Assembly (NCBI GenBank): GCA_016871495.1
Contig: VHDF01000003.1
Coordinates: forward strand, 1 to 64,000
Direction of reading: 5' to 3'
Origin: Verrucomicrobiota bacterium
GTDB lineage: Bacteria; Verrucomicrobiota; Verrucomicrobiia; Limisphaerales; VHDF01
Length of the DNA: 64,000 nucleotides
The notes beneath the pieces were generated by a model. That model was not told the DNA's origin. It ran no database searches and saw only the letters and a program-made list of their open reading frames with translations. Of the stretch, positions 25,185 through 34,028 are shown piece after piece. The number at the start of each line of letters is the position of its first letter. Positions within the stretch are counted from its first letter, which is position 1. Made by a program: the position numbers and the translations under genes.

Positions 25185-26822
25185 TCAATGCGGACTCAGG
25201 AGGAATCCGGCGTCGGCCCAATTGGCCAGGTCTTGATGATGGCCGTCTCCCGCGTCCATAGCCACGAGGGTGATCGTCTTCGAGTGCTCGGGGATGTCCA
25301 CTTGAAACCGCCATGCGAGCGATTGCATGCGCATTACTGGACTGGCGGCCCGTTCCACGTGATCGATGAAAACCTTGAAGATGACACTCGGGTAACGGGC
25401 CAGGTTCGAGCCATGGCTTTGCTGAACAAGGTTCTCGTCCACACCGGCCACCGCGACGAACTGCTTGTAACCGGGCTTGAGTTCGAACGTCATGGCGCAG
25501 GGGGCGTGAACCCCCAAGCCTTGCTCGTAGGTGCGCCGGTTGAGTTTGAGAGGAAGTCCGATGTTGGATTTGTTTTTTTGGGGCGCTTGGAAATGGCCCG
25601 AGTAACGGACGGTGCCGCCGTAAGTGTGGCCGAAACCGACGTTGCGGACCGGGGTCAGGTCCGTGAGCGGGGCTTCGGGGCGTGGGGGCGTGGGCGGGAG
25701 TTTGTAGAAAACGCCTTGCGATTCGCGGGCGACGAGGAGGTCTTTCCGAAAGGCCGCGGCGCGAAAAGAAGCCGTGTTCGTGATGAGGATGGGCTGCCGA
25801 TAGAGCAGGGAACCGGGGTTGGGTTCAGTGCCATCGAGGGTGTAACGAATCTCGGCCCCTGCCTGGAATGGGGTCGTCAAGGTGACCACAACCTCCTTTT
25901 CAAAGAGATGGGGACGCGCATGCGTTCCCCATGGAGTGACACGAACGGGATCGAGAGGTGTTGCTGGGTTCCATCTCCCGAGCCGGGTGAGCTCCGCCTG
26001 GAGGTCAATGGTGGAGGCGAGGTGCTTTTCGAAATGCTCAACCACCTGCTCGGTGTTGAGGTCCGGCGTGAACTGGCGCGCAGGATTGTATCCGGGATGC
26101 GCGTCGGTCATGTCGCGGGCGAGGATGCATTGAAGTCCGGCAGATTTCATGGCTCGCAGCCCCATCGGTTTGCCGAGCAGACACACCTGCGTGTGGAAGC
26201 CCACGTAGATCAGGTGGGTTAATCCTCTTTGCTGGCAAAGGGCGTAAACCTCCGCCTGCGTGTCGGGCATCCAGTCCGTGTCGGCGATGCTCAGTCCCGG
26301 ATGCATGCCGTCCCAGCCGTAATTGCCGCCGCAACGTTCGGTGCCGCAGGCGCACCCGCCGGCGTCGGGCGCGGGCGGGCAGGAAATCTCCACCACTTTG
26401 GGCACGCGGACGCGCGGCAATGCGAACACGGCCTCCCGCTGCGGGTATCCGGCGTAGTTTTCCACCACGTCGCTGGGACACAACATCACCGTCATGCCGA
26501 GTGCCCGCGCTTCCTGAAGGGCGTGGTTGATGCGAGGGACGAAGGCGTCCACTCTCATGGTGGCGGTTTTGCACCAGTGGAAATTCCAGACATCGACGGC
26601 GATGACGCCGACTCGTTGCGGATCGATTCGTTCGGTGCGGTGGAGGAGGGCGCCGGATACGGGGTCGCGAGATTGCAGTTCGAATGGGATTTCGGCGGCT
26701 TGCAAGGAGCCTAGCGCGGCGAGGGCGAGTCCGAGCGCAAGCCGGGCGAAACCCAGCGAAGGACGTTGTGGTTCGAACGGGAGCAGCGAGGGACCGCTTG
26801 CGTTCAGGAACGTTTGGGACAT
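25185..26822 (-). CDS. Secreted isochorismatase-like hydrolase with NPCBM-like tail
   Basis: The 545-residue multidomain protein starts with MSQTFLNASG and a hydrophobic segment LALGLALAALGSLQAAE, consistent with export. Residues ~55-310 form an isochorismatase-like cysteine hydrolase with the Asp nucleophile-helper in VGVIAVDVWNFHW and the catalytic Cys in YVGFHTQVCLLGKPMGLRAM. A chitobiase-type segment (AGAEIRYTLDGTEPNPGSLL) follows. The C-terminal ~130 residues (NRRTYEQGLGVHAPCAMTFE, FVAVAGVDENL, TITLVAMDAGDGHHQDLANW) match NPCBM carbohydrate-binding modules. A sugar-binding module on a cysteine hydrolase suggests action on a glycan-linked amide, but that is inference. Alternative starts are 26855 and 26879. 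It is divergent from the metal ATPase gene. Confidence 0.8.
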   Translation of the reverse strand: MSQTFLNASGPSLLPFEPQRPSLGFARLALGLALAALGSLQAAEIPFELQSRDPVSGALLHRTERIDPQRVGVIAVDVWNFHWCKTATMRVDAFVPRINHALQEARALGMTVMLCPSDVVENYAGYPQREAVFALPRVRVPKVVEISCPPAPDAGGCACGTERCGGNYGWDGMHPGLSIADTDWMPDTQAEVYALCQQRGLTHLIYVGFHTQVCLLGKPMGLRAMKSAGLQCILARDMTDAHPGYNPARQFTPDLNTEQVVEHFEKHLASTIDLQAELTRLGRWNPATPLDPVRVTPWGTHARPHLFEKEVVVTLTTPFQAGAEIRYTLDGTEPNPGSLLYRQPILITNTASFRAAAFRKDLLVARESQGVFYKLPPTPPRPEAPLTDLTPVRNVGFGHTYGGTVRYSGHFQAPQKNKSNIGLPLKLNRRTYEQGLGVHAPCAMTFELKPGYKQFVAVAGVDENLVQQSHGSNLARYPSVIFKVFIDHVERAASPVMRMQSLAWRFQVDIPEHSKTITLVAMDAGDGHHQDLANWADAGFLLSPH

Positions 26823-26967
26823 GGGGTTGGCAGGAGGGCGAACGCCGGGCTTCATGCGGGAGTCAGGAGGAAGGGGCATGGGGGGATTTTCCTGGAAGTT
26901 GGGCGCGGTTGAAGCCTTTTTTTGAGAGCCTTGGCAGGGACGGTGGATGGAACTAGAATGAGATGGC

Positions 26968-29277
26968 ATGCATGAACAGGGCCAAGCGGATGACGGGAAA
27001 TCGCAGGATCGCTGCCTTGTGAGGGTGGTTGCCGATGTGCTGGAAGAGGAGCCTGCATTGGAAGCGGTGAGCGTGGATCGCAGGCACGAGGCGGTTTCCA
27101 TCGCAACCCTGGGCCAGGTCGATGACGAGGCCCTCAAGAGGAAGATCCAGGAGAAATTGAGCGAACTGGGGGAGCACTCGGAGGCGTGCGGGTTGTTGGA
27201 TTCGAGCCGGGGTTGCGAGGACTGCGCGGTCCGGCCCACGCCCGCGATTTTGAATCGGATCGAAGTGCGGCATGATGGGTGCTCGACCACGGTGTCGCGG
27301 AAAACATGCCCGACGGCGCCGCGTTTTTGGAAATGGCACCGGCTGCCGTGGCCCCGTTTCAAGCAGCGCCTTTTCGAGCCCTTTCGGGACGTGGAAGAGG
27401 AGGGGATGGAGGAGGAGGAGTGGAGGAAACAACTTTGGGCGGCGGCGGTTTGTGGGGGGGCGGGTTTGTTGGGAGCCTTGGGAACGGGCAGCTCCGTTGG
27501 AGTCCTGGCTTATGGTGTGGCTTATGTGGCCGGTGGATGGTCTGCAGTGGGTGAGGCTTTGGAGCGCTGGCGGGAACGGTCGATTGATGTCCATTTCTTG
27601 ATGCTGGCGGTGGCCTTGGGCAGCGCCGCCATTGGGGCGTGGGGGGAGGGAGCGACGTTGCTCTTTTTGTTCAGCCTTTCGGGGGCTTTGGAGCATTATG
27701 CGATGGGCCGGACCCGGAGGGAGATTCGATCTTTGTTTCGAGCGGCGCCGAAAAGGGCTGTCGTGGTGGATTCGAGCGGTTCGGAAAGCGAGCATCTTGT
27801 CTCCGGCCTTCGTCCTGGCATGACCGTGCGGGTGAGGGCGGGGGGACTTTTTCCGGCGGACGGGAGAGTGGTGGCGGGAGTCACTTCGGTTGACGAGTCG
27901 ACGCTGACGGGAGAATCCGTGCCGGTGAGCAAGAATCGGGGCGACCTTGTTTTTGCGGGGACCTTGAATCTGATGGGGATGGTCGATGTGGCGTTGGAAC
28001 GGGGTCCGAGTGAAAGCGCTCTTGAGCGAATCATTCGATTGATTCAGGAGGCCCAAAAACGAAAAGCGCCGACCCAGCGGTTCGCAGAGGCCTTCAGCGG
28101 CGTTTACACGTGGGTGGCCTTGGGATTGGCGGGCGGCATGTTCTTCGTGTGGTGGCTGGGGATGGGAAAACCCGCCTTTGCGGGGGGGGAACAGAGCGCT
28201 TTTTACCGGACCATGGCCTTGTTGGTGGTGGCGTCCCCGTGCGCGCTGGTTCTCTCCATTCCCTCCGCCGTGCTGGCCGCGATTGCGGGTGCGGCTCGAC
28301 GGGGCATTCTCTTCAGGGGGGGGGCGGCCGTGGAGAAACTTGCGGAAATTCAACTCGTGGCGCTGGACAAGACAGGCACCTTGACGACCGGAGAGTTGTC
28401 GGTGGAGAAGGTGGAGTTGATGGAGGGAGATGTGACCTCGGAACGCATTCTGAGGACGGCCTTTGACGTGGACACGACGTCGAGCCATCCGCTGGCGAGG
28501 GCGATCGTCAGACATGGCAGGCGTCAAGGCTGGGAACCCGTCGCGTTTGAAGAGTCCGAATCTGTGCCGGGCTGCGGGATGCGTGCCCGGCGGGGGAGCG
28601 AGTGGTATTGGACGGGGTCGAAATCCTGGGTGCTGCGGGAAACGAAGCGGGCGGGGGAGCGGTGGGCGGCGCCGAGTCCGTGGGGCCGGACGGAGGTGTG
28701 GGTGGCGGGGCCCGGCTTCCTGGGGCGGTTGGAACTTCGGGACGAAGTGCGCGGTTCATCGAAGGGAGTGGTGGAGTCCTTGCGAAACCGAGGATTGCGC
28801 ACCGTGGTTTTGACGGGAGATCGGGCGGAGGCGGCGGAGATGTTGCGCAGCCAAGTGGCGGTGGATGAAGTGCGGGCGGCGCTTTCGCCTGAGCAGAAGG
28901 TCGAGTCCATTCGCCAGTGGCGGGAGAAGGGCATCAAGGTTGCGATGGTGGGAGATGGAGTCAACGATGCTCCGAGTCTGGCCTCCGCGCACGTGGGTGT
29001 GGCGATGGGGGCGCGAGGCTCGGACGCGGCTTTGGAGCAGGCGGACCTTGTGTTGATGCACGATCGGTTGGAGGCCTTTGTCGAAGCGCATGCATTGAGT
29101 AAACGGGCGCGGCGGATTATCCGGCAGAATGTGGTGGTTTCAATGGGAACCGTCTTGGTGCTGGCAGGATTCGCGGTGGCGGGCTCGATTCCGCTGACTT
29201 TGGGAGTGGTGGGTCACGAAGGCAGCACGGTGTTGGTGGTTTTGAACAGTCTGCGGCTCTTGTTTCATCGGGACTGA
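26968..29277 (+). CDS. P1B-type heavy-metal ATPase, P1B-4-like
   Basis: The 769-residue protein has all P-type ATPase motifs: TLTGESVPVSKN (actuator), SPCALVLSIPSAVLAAIAGA (membrane metal site), LVALDKTGTLTTG (phosphorylated Asp), SSHPLARAI (HP motif) and MVGDGVNDAPSLASAHVGVA. The intramembrane SPC, rather than CPC, and HEGSTVLVVLNSLRLL near the C-terminus are features of the P1B-4 group, which exports cobalt, zinc, cadmium or iron. The N-terminus has a ferredoxin-like segment (CLVRVVADVLEEEPALEAVS) with no GMTCxxC, then scattered Cys and His (SRGCEDCAV, RHDGCSTT). Substrate cannot be fixed. No metal-responsive regulator is adjacent. The ATG at 26968 follows a GAGATGG sequence. Confidence 0.9.
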   Translation: MHEQGQADDGKSQDRCLVRVVADVLEEEPALEAVSVDRRHEAVSIATLGQVDDEALKRKIQEKLSELGEHSEACGLLDSSRGCEDCAVRPTPAILNRIEVRHDGCSTTVSRKTCPTAPRFWKWHRLPWPRFKQRLFEPFRDVEEEGMEEEEWRKQLWAAAVCGGAGLLGALGTGSSVGVLAYGVAYVAGGWSAVGEALERWRERSIDVHFLMLAVALGSAAIGAWGEGATLLFLFSLSGALEHYAMGRTRREIRSLFRAAPKRAVVVDSSGSESEHLVSGLRPGMTVRVRAGGLFPADGRVVAGVTSVDESTLTGESVPVSKNRGDLVFAGTLNLMGMVDVALERGPSESALERIIRLIQEAQKRKAPTQRFAEAFSGVYTWVALGLAGGMFFVWWLGMGKPAFAGGEQSAFYRTMALLVVASPCALVLSIPSAVLAAIAGAARRGILFRGGAAVEKLAEIQLVALDKTGTLTTGELSVEKVELMEGDVTSERILRTAFDVDTTSSHPLARAIVRHGRRQGWEPVAFEESESVPGCGMRARRGSEWYWTGSKSWVLRETKRAGERWAAPSPWGRTEVWVAGPGFLGRLELRDEVRGSSKGVVESLRNRGLRTVVLTGDRAEAAEMLRSQVAVDEVRAALSPEQKVESIRQWREKGIKVAMVGDGVNDAPSLASAHVGVAMGARGSDAALEQADLVLMHDRLEAFVEAHALSKRARRIIRQNVVVSMGTVLVLAGFAVAGSIPLTLGVVGHEGSTVLVVLNSLRLLFHRD

Positions 29278-29314
29278 GGCGACGAGAAAGCTCCCAAGGT
29301 CTGAACACTCCTTA

Positions 29315-29370
29315 ATCCTCACGACCAACTGGATGGTGAAGTTACTCACCATTCCGCACCCCGACCCGGC
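29315..29370 (-). repeat. Dispersed repeat family C, copy 2 (inverted)
   Basis: The reverse complement of the sequence at 24255-24310 (GGGGTGCGGAATGGTGAGTA, ACTTCACCATCCAGTT, GTCGTGAGG). It begins just after the metal ATPase gene. Confidence 0.6.
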
Positions 29371-29399
29371 GGAGATTTATCGCTAAAAACGGCAATTGA

Positions 29400-29940
29400 A
29401 TGGCTTCTCACGGAGCCACAAAGGCACGGAGATGGGGAAGCCCGCTTGAACCGGTAACCGCGTGAGTGAGACGGGCTTCGGACACCCTTTCTCCGTGCCT
29501 CCGTCAGAGCCATCCGACCTCCCGGTGTGACCCGGCAGAGTGTCATTCATGGGCAGGCCGTTCGCGCAACACGGTCATCACACCGTTTTTCCTCTCGCCC
29601 CGCGAGGCACGAGTGGGGAGAGAGGGGAATTCTCAGCCAACCCTTCTCCTCGGTCCTCTCCCCGCTCATGCTTCGCAGGGAGAGGAAGAAGTTCTTTGGG
29701 GACCGAGATCTCGAATCCTATCCCGAGATCACGATGGTGCCCATCGCGCCGCGTTACGGGTTGGGTGCGAGGATCTTGCTTTTCCTCACGCAAAGGCCGC
29801 GAAGGACGCAAAGAGAACGTCGAGGGGACAATCCTTTGGGGACAGCGATCTCGAGGAAGATCCCAATCTTGCCCCAACTCCCTCTTCGCTGTCTTCATGA
29901 ACTTCGATGATTCCGTCGATGGTTTGAAGCCGGCATGAAG
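29400..29940. repeat. Repeat-rich gene-free region
   Basis: No coding sequence is convincing here. Three kinds of interspersed motif are visible. CACGGAGCCACAAAGGCACG (~29409) has a partial complement, CTCCGTGCCTCCGT, near 29490. CCTCACGCAAAGGCCGCGAA (~29784) continues GGACGCAAAG, a sequence type found scattered in many environmental genomes. TTTGGGGAC.G.GATCTCGA occurs twice, near 29694 and 29835. These are probably remnants of short mobile palindromic elements. Confidence 0.5.
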
Positions 29941-29956
29941 CCGTGACCTTCGGAGC

Positions 29957-29972
29957 GCGCCGTTCACGGCGC
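29957..29972. repeat. 16-bp palindrome, copy 4 (inverted)
   Basis: GCGCCGTTCACGGCGC, identical to the copy at 9269-9284, lying 680 nt after the metal ATPase gene. Confidence 0.7.
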
Positions 29973-30150
29973 CTCATCGTGGACAGCTTGACGACGTGGT
30001 TGGGCCGAGGAGACTGGAGCAGGGGGGAAGTTCGCTAGTGACAGGGGGCAGAGTTCTCAGATCTCAGGTTCGATTCTTCGTGGCGGGCGTGCTGTACGAC
30101 TCGTCACTGAGCTGCGAAGTTCGGGGTCGAGCGGGAACACCAACGGCGTT

Positions 30151-30362
30151 CTGTCCTTCAGCCCGGAGTTGGCCCGCGCATGCGGGGCTACCCCGGGGAA
30201 CAAGGCCCCCACCAGTGCCAACCCCAACGGGGTTTCGCTAAGCTTGGAAAGTTGCCTCGGGGCCTCCGATTCGCATGCTGCAACCCCGTTGGGGTTGGAT
30301 TTCACACACGCAGGTGGCCCGGGGTAGGTCCGCGGGGACGCGGCCCAACCCCGGGCTGAAGG
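30151..30362. repeat. 212-bp nested inverted repeat
   Basis: The outer arms are GTCCTTCAGCCCGGAGTTGG ... CTACCCCGGGG (30151-30197) and its near-complement CCCGGGGTAGGTCCGCGGGG ... GGGCTGAAGGAC (30318-30362), about 46 bp each. Inside lie AACCCCAACGGGGTT and AACCCCGTTGGGGTT, which are near-complementary. ATCCCGTTGGGAT follows just outside. The rest of 29973-30879 shows no gene until grpE. The structure could fold into a long branched hairpin in RNA. Confidence 0.7.
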
Positions 30363-30879
30363 ACGGAATCCCGTTGGGATTCGAGACAACCCAGCCGACC
30401 GCGATGCATGCTCCTGCGAAGGCTTGCATCGAGCGCGGAGATTCGGCGCTCGGCGGTTTTCGGAGACGTTATTTAGGGACAGAGATCTTGGGTTATCTGA
30501 CGAGTGGCGCTGTCGTCCGGTTGCGAGGCTGGGAGTTTGTCAGGGTGAGCCTGAGGGAGCTCGTTCAAGGAGCGCGCGTCTTTGGCGTCTTCCTTCGACC
30601 GGCCGCAGCCCGTTGAAAAACCTGGATTCCTCCGACCTGTCCGCGTGCTGGGGCTGGTTTCCGACACAGCCGCGCTCCCCAAAATGAGACTTCCCCGAAC
30701 TTTTTCATGCGGGTTGCGCCGATGAAGCTCAGCACGTGGCACTGCGTGATTATCAAGGGTGGCGATTTGAGGTTCATGGGCAGAATGATTGCTTGAAACG
30801 GCGTCGCGGTTGCTCTCGGCAAGGCGGTCGTGTATCTTCCGGTTCCCGATCATTGCGGGGAAGCAACATTGAATTGACG

Positions 30880-31473
30880 ATGAGTTCTGAAATGACACAG
30901 CTGGATGAGGGCGCGAATTCCGATGCGGCGGAGAATGAGCCCGGAAACCTTTCCACCACCGCAGCGGGCACGGCACCGTCCGCGGATCCTGCCGCGGCTG
31001 CCCGTGAGGAGATTGAGGCGCTCAAAGCCAAGGCCCAGGAAAACTGGGACCGTTACTTGCGGCAGGTAGCCGAGCTCGACAATTACAAGAAACGCGCCGC
31101 CCGGGAGCGACTGGACGCCCTTCGCTATGCGAATGAGGCGTTACTGGAGAAGCTGATCCCGGTGCTGGACAACTTTGAGATGGCCGTGTCGGCCGCGAAT
31201 CAAGCGCCATCGGACTCCGTGGACTCGCTCCGGTCCGGCATCAGCATGATTCTAAGTCAACTCAAGGGCGTCATGACGGAAAGCGGACTGGAGGAGGTTC
31301 CGGCCGTGGTGGGGGGGGCGTTTGATCCGAACCTGCATGAGGCGGTTTCGCAGCAGGATTCCGACGAGGTGGACGAAGGCCGTATACTCGCGGCGATCCG
31401 GCGAGGTTACAAGCTCAAGGATCGTTTGTTGAGACCGGCGACGGTGGTGGTGGCGCGCAAACCGGCCTCCTGA
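30880..31473 (+). CDS. grpE: GrpE nucleotide exchange factor
   Basis: The 197-residue protein has an acidic disordered N-terminus ([20 protein letters not shown]), a long coiled-coil helix ([40 protein letters not shown]) and the C-terminal beta domain ([39 protein letters not shown]). GrpE releases ADP from DnaK in the Hsp70 cycle. The ATG at 30880 ([10 protein letters not shown]) gives the normal length; an open extension upstream is not conserved. It lies 4 nt before dnaJ. No CIRCE-type inverted repeat is visible upstream, and dnaK is not in the window. Confidence 0.93.
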   Translation: MSSEMTQLDEGANSDAAENEPGNLSTTAAGTAPSADPAAAAREEIEALKAKAQENWDRYLRQVAELDNYKKRAARERLDALRYANEALLEKLIPVLDNFEMAVSAANQAPSDSVDSLRSGISMILSQLKGVMTESGLEEVPAVVGGAFDPNLHEAVSQQDSDEVDEGRILAAIRRGYKLKDRLLRPATVVVARKPAS

Positions 31474-31477
31474 TCCC

Positions 31478-32632
31478 ATGGCCAAACGAGATTATTACGA
31501 GATCCTCGGAGTCGAGAAGGGCGCCAACGAAGAGGAGATCAAAAAGGCTTATCGAAAGCAGGCCCTCAAATTCCATCCCGACAAGAATCCCGGGAACAAG
31601 GAGGCCGAGGAGAAGTTCAAGGAACTGGGCGAGGCCTATGAAGTGTTAAGCGACGCTCAGAAGCGGGCCGCCTATGACCGGCACGGGCACGCGGCGTTTG
31701 ACGCCAGGACGCGAGCCGGGGCTGGGGCGGGGCGTGCCGGCGGCGGCTTTCACGATCCTTTTGAGGTGTTTCGCGAGGTGTTCGGGTCGGGAGGCGGCAG
31801 TATTTTCGATAGTTTCTTTGGTGATCGGCAGGAGGCCGGCGGTTCACATCGGGGCTCGGATTTGCGCTACGATCTCGAGATTTCCTTCGAGGAGGCCATC
31901 CTGGGCTGCGAGAAAGAGATTTCGGTGACCAAACCGGATGCGTGTGACGAATGCCAGGGTTCGGGCGCGGAGTCCGGGTCAGGACTCAAGACATGTACTC
32001 ATTGCGGCGGGCGGGGACAGGTCATCAGTTCGCGAGGCATTTTCAGCATTGCGCAGACGTGTCCGCGCTGCGAAGGGGCGGGGCGGCGCGCCGAAAAACT
32101 CTGCCGGAAGTGCAACGGGGCGGGTCGGCGCGAGCGGACCACCAAGATCAAACTGAAGATTCCGGCTGGAGTGGATACGGGCGCGCGGCTGCGGTCCTCC
32201 GGCAATGGGGAAGGGGGCACCCAGGGCGGTCCTTCGGGCGATCTCTATGTTGTCTTGCATGTTCGGCCCCATGAAATCTTCCAGCGGGACGGGGACGATT
32301 TGATTTGCGAGGTCCCGATCAGCTTCGTGCAAGCCGCGCTGGGGGCGGAAGTCGAGGTGCCCACGATGTCGGGCCACGCGATGATCAAGATTCCAGCCGG
32401 CACGCAGGTGGGCACGGTGTTCCGGCTGAAAGGACGCGGGGCGCGCAACGTTCAGGGCTACGGGGTCGGTGATCTGCACATCAAGATATCCGTGGAAGTG
32501 CCGAGTACCCTGAACGCCACGCAAAGGCAGAAACTGAAAGAGTTCGCCGACAGCTGCGATTCCAGCGTCAATCCCTTGAGCCGCTCATTCTTCGAGAAGG
32601 CAAAGCGGTTTTTTCGGGGCGACACCCCTTAG
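31478..32632 (+). CDS. dnaJ: Chaperone DnaJ (Hsp40)
   Basis: The 384-residue type I J-protein is complete. The J domain is [20 protein letters not shown] with the invariant HPD in [14 protein letters not shown]-rich linker ([20 protein letters not shown]) follows. The four zinc motifs are [24 protein letters not shown] and CRKCNGAG. The C-terminal substrate-binding domains end in [16 protein letters not shown]. It delivers clients to DnaK and stimulates its ATPase. It sits between grpE (4 nt) and rsmE (15 nt), probably one operon. Confidence 0.95.
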   Translation: MAKRDYYEILGVEKGANEEEIKKAYRKQALKFHPDKNPGNKEAEEKFKELGEAYEVLSDAQKRAAYDRHGHAAFDARTRAGAGAGRAGGGFHDPFEVFREVFGSGGGSIFDSFFGDRQEAGGSHRGSDLRYDLEISFEEAILGCEKEISVTKPDACDECQGSGAESGSGLKTCTHCGGRGQVISSRGIFSIAQTCPRCEGAGRRAEKLCRKCNGAGRRERTTKIKLKIPAGVDTGARLRSSGNGEGGTQGGPSGDLYVVLHVRPHEIFQRDGDDLICEVPISFVQAALGAEVEVPTMSGHAMIKIPAGTQVGTVFRLKGRGARNVQGYGVGDLHIKISVEVPSTLNATQRQKLKEFADSCDSSVNPLSRSFFEKAKRFFRGDTP

Positions 32633-32647
32633 CGGATCCCATTCCTC

Positions 32648-33409
32648 ATGAGACGTTTTTACCTGCCGCCCTCGCAATGTACGGGCCCGGTGTGGAATTT
32701 GTCGGAATCCGATGCCCGGCATGCCGTGCAGGTGCTGCGGACAACGGCCGGCGAGCCGGTGGTGATTCTGGATGGCGCCGGCGGGGAGTGGCGGTGTGAA
32801 GTGATCGAGTGCGGACGCAAGCATGTTCGACTGAAGCCGGGCGCTCAGACCCGGCACAAGCCTCTGCCGGCCAGGGTCACGCTGGTGCAGGCGATCACGA
32901 AGGGGAAATCGATGGATTGGATCGTCCAGAAGGCGACCGAGCTGGGCGTGTCAAGAATCGTGCCGGTGCTGTCCGACCGCTCGGTTCCGTCGCTGGATGA
33001 TGAGGCCGCAGAGGACAAGGTTGAGAAGTGGATGCAAATCGCCATCGAGTCCATCAAGCAATGCGGTTCGCCCTGGCTGCCCACGATTGAGCCGCCCCGG
33101 AGCGTGCAAGCGATCTTGCAGCACCGTGAACGTTTCGAGTGTGCGCTCGTGGCCTCGCTGGCGCCGGAAGCGCGGCATCCGCGGACGGTTTTCGACGCTT
33201 TTCGGCGTGAACGGGGACGAGGTCCGATTTCGGTGGCGGTTTGGGTGGGGCCGGAGGGGGATTTCACGCCGGCGGAGCTCGCGGACATTGGTTCGGCGGG
33301 ATTCACGCCGATCACTCTGGGGCCGCTCGTATTGAGGAGTGAGACGGCGGCGGCCTATTGCCTGTCGATCATTTCCTACGAGACGGGAGGCAGCCCGGGA
33401 GCCGGTTAA
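32648..33409 (+). CDS. rsmE: 16S rRNA (uracil-1498-N3)-methyltransferase
   Basis: The 253-residue SPOUT-class methyltransferase starts MRRFYLPPSQCTGPV and has the N-terminal PUA-like segment (SDARHAVQVLRTTAGEPVVI). The conserved core KGKSMDWIVQKATELGVSRI is followed by WMQIAIESIKQCGSPWLPTI. The trefoil-knot SAM site is VWVGPEGDFTPAELADIGSA with TLGPLVLRSETAAAYCLSII. It methylates U1498 of 16S rRNA. The dnaJ-rsmE neighbourhood is common in bacteria, which supports the call. Confidence 0.94.
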   Translation: MRRFYLPPSQCTGPVWNLSESDARHAVQVLRTTAGEPVVILDGAGGEWRCEVIECGRKHVRLKPGAQTRHKPLPARVTLVQAITKGKSMDWIVQKATELGVSRIVPVLSDRSVPSLDDEAAEDKVEKWMQIAIESIKQCGSPWLPTIEPPRSVQAILQHRERFECALVASLAPEARHPRTVFDAFRRERGRGPISVAVWVGPEGDFTPAELADIGSAGFTPITLGPLVLRSETAAAYCLSIISYETGGSPGAG

Positions 33410-33437
33410 GGAATTCGTGACCGAGTCCTCACGGAGG

Positions 33438-34028
33438 CTACAGTGTCGGTTCGGCCGGCTTGACGAGGATGCTTAATTCGACGCGGAACTGCACGAGGCC
33501 CTCCTCGTCGGGGCTGGGGATTCCGTAGGCGGCAGGTTCGATTTCGAGGTGGCGGAGCCTCAACAACGGATGGTCATTTTCGAAGGCGGCGAGAAAATGG
33601 CCGAATTGGGCATAATCGGCTCGGCCGGTGACGGAGAGGGTGGCGGATTCGTAGGGAACTTTGGGAAGGACGGAGGAAGGTTCCATCCGCGGGGGATCGA
33701 TTTGACTGAATTCGATCCCGTGGGAATCGCGGTATTTTTCCACTTCACGGACCATCCAGAAATAGACGTCGCCGGTGGCCATGTGGGATTCGTTGGTGTA
33801 ATTGTCCGTGGTGATCTGTTCCAGGAGCATTCGGTTGGTTTCCATGCTCATCGCCATGGTGCGGATGGATTCGCGCTTGGCGAGTACGTCGGAGAACGTG
33901 GACTCCAGTTGGCGGATGGTGGCTTGCTGAGGCTTGATGGCTCCGTAGTAAATGGCGGCTACAACAATGCCGGTCGCCAATAGGATCAGCCGAAGCTGTT
34001 GCAGACGGGACTGTGGTTTATTAATCAT
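33438..34028 (-). CDS. pilO: PilO-like type IV pilus/T2SS assembly protein
   Basis: The 196-residue protein has a short basic N-terminus, one membrane helix (LRLILLATGIVVAAIYYGAI), a coiled coil (KPQQATIRQLESTFSDVLAK) and a periplasmic ferredoxin-like domain (YESATLSVTGRADYAQFGHF, LRLRHLEIEP). This is the PilO/GspM layout. It overlaps the end of the pilMN locus by 8 nt, so translation is coupled. It would form a dimer with PilN in the inner membrane. Because the upstream pilMN is interrupted, its role depends on whether those breaks are real. Named by architecture and position rather than strong motif identity. Confidence 0.65.
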   Translation of the reverse strand: MINKPQSRLQQLRLILLATGIVVAAIYYGAIKPQQATIRQLESTFSDVLAKRESIRTMAMSMETNRMLLEQITTDNYTNESHMATGDVYFWMVREVEKYRDSHGIEFSQIDPPRMEPSSVLPKVPYESATLSVTGRADYAQFGHFLAAFENDHPLLRLRHLEIEPAAYGIPSPDEEGLVQFRVELSILVKPAEPTL

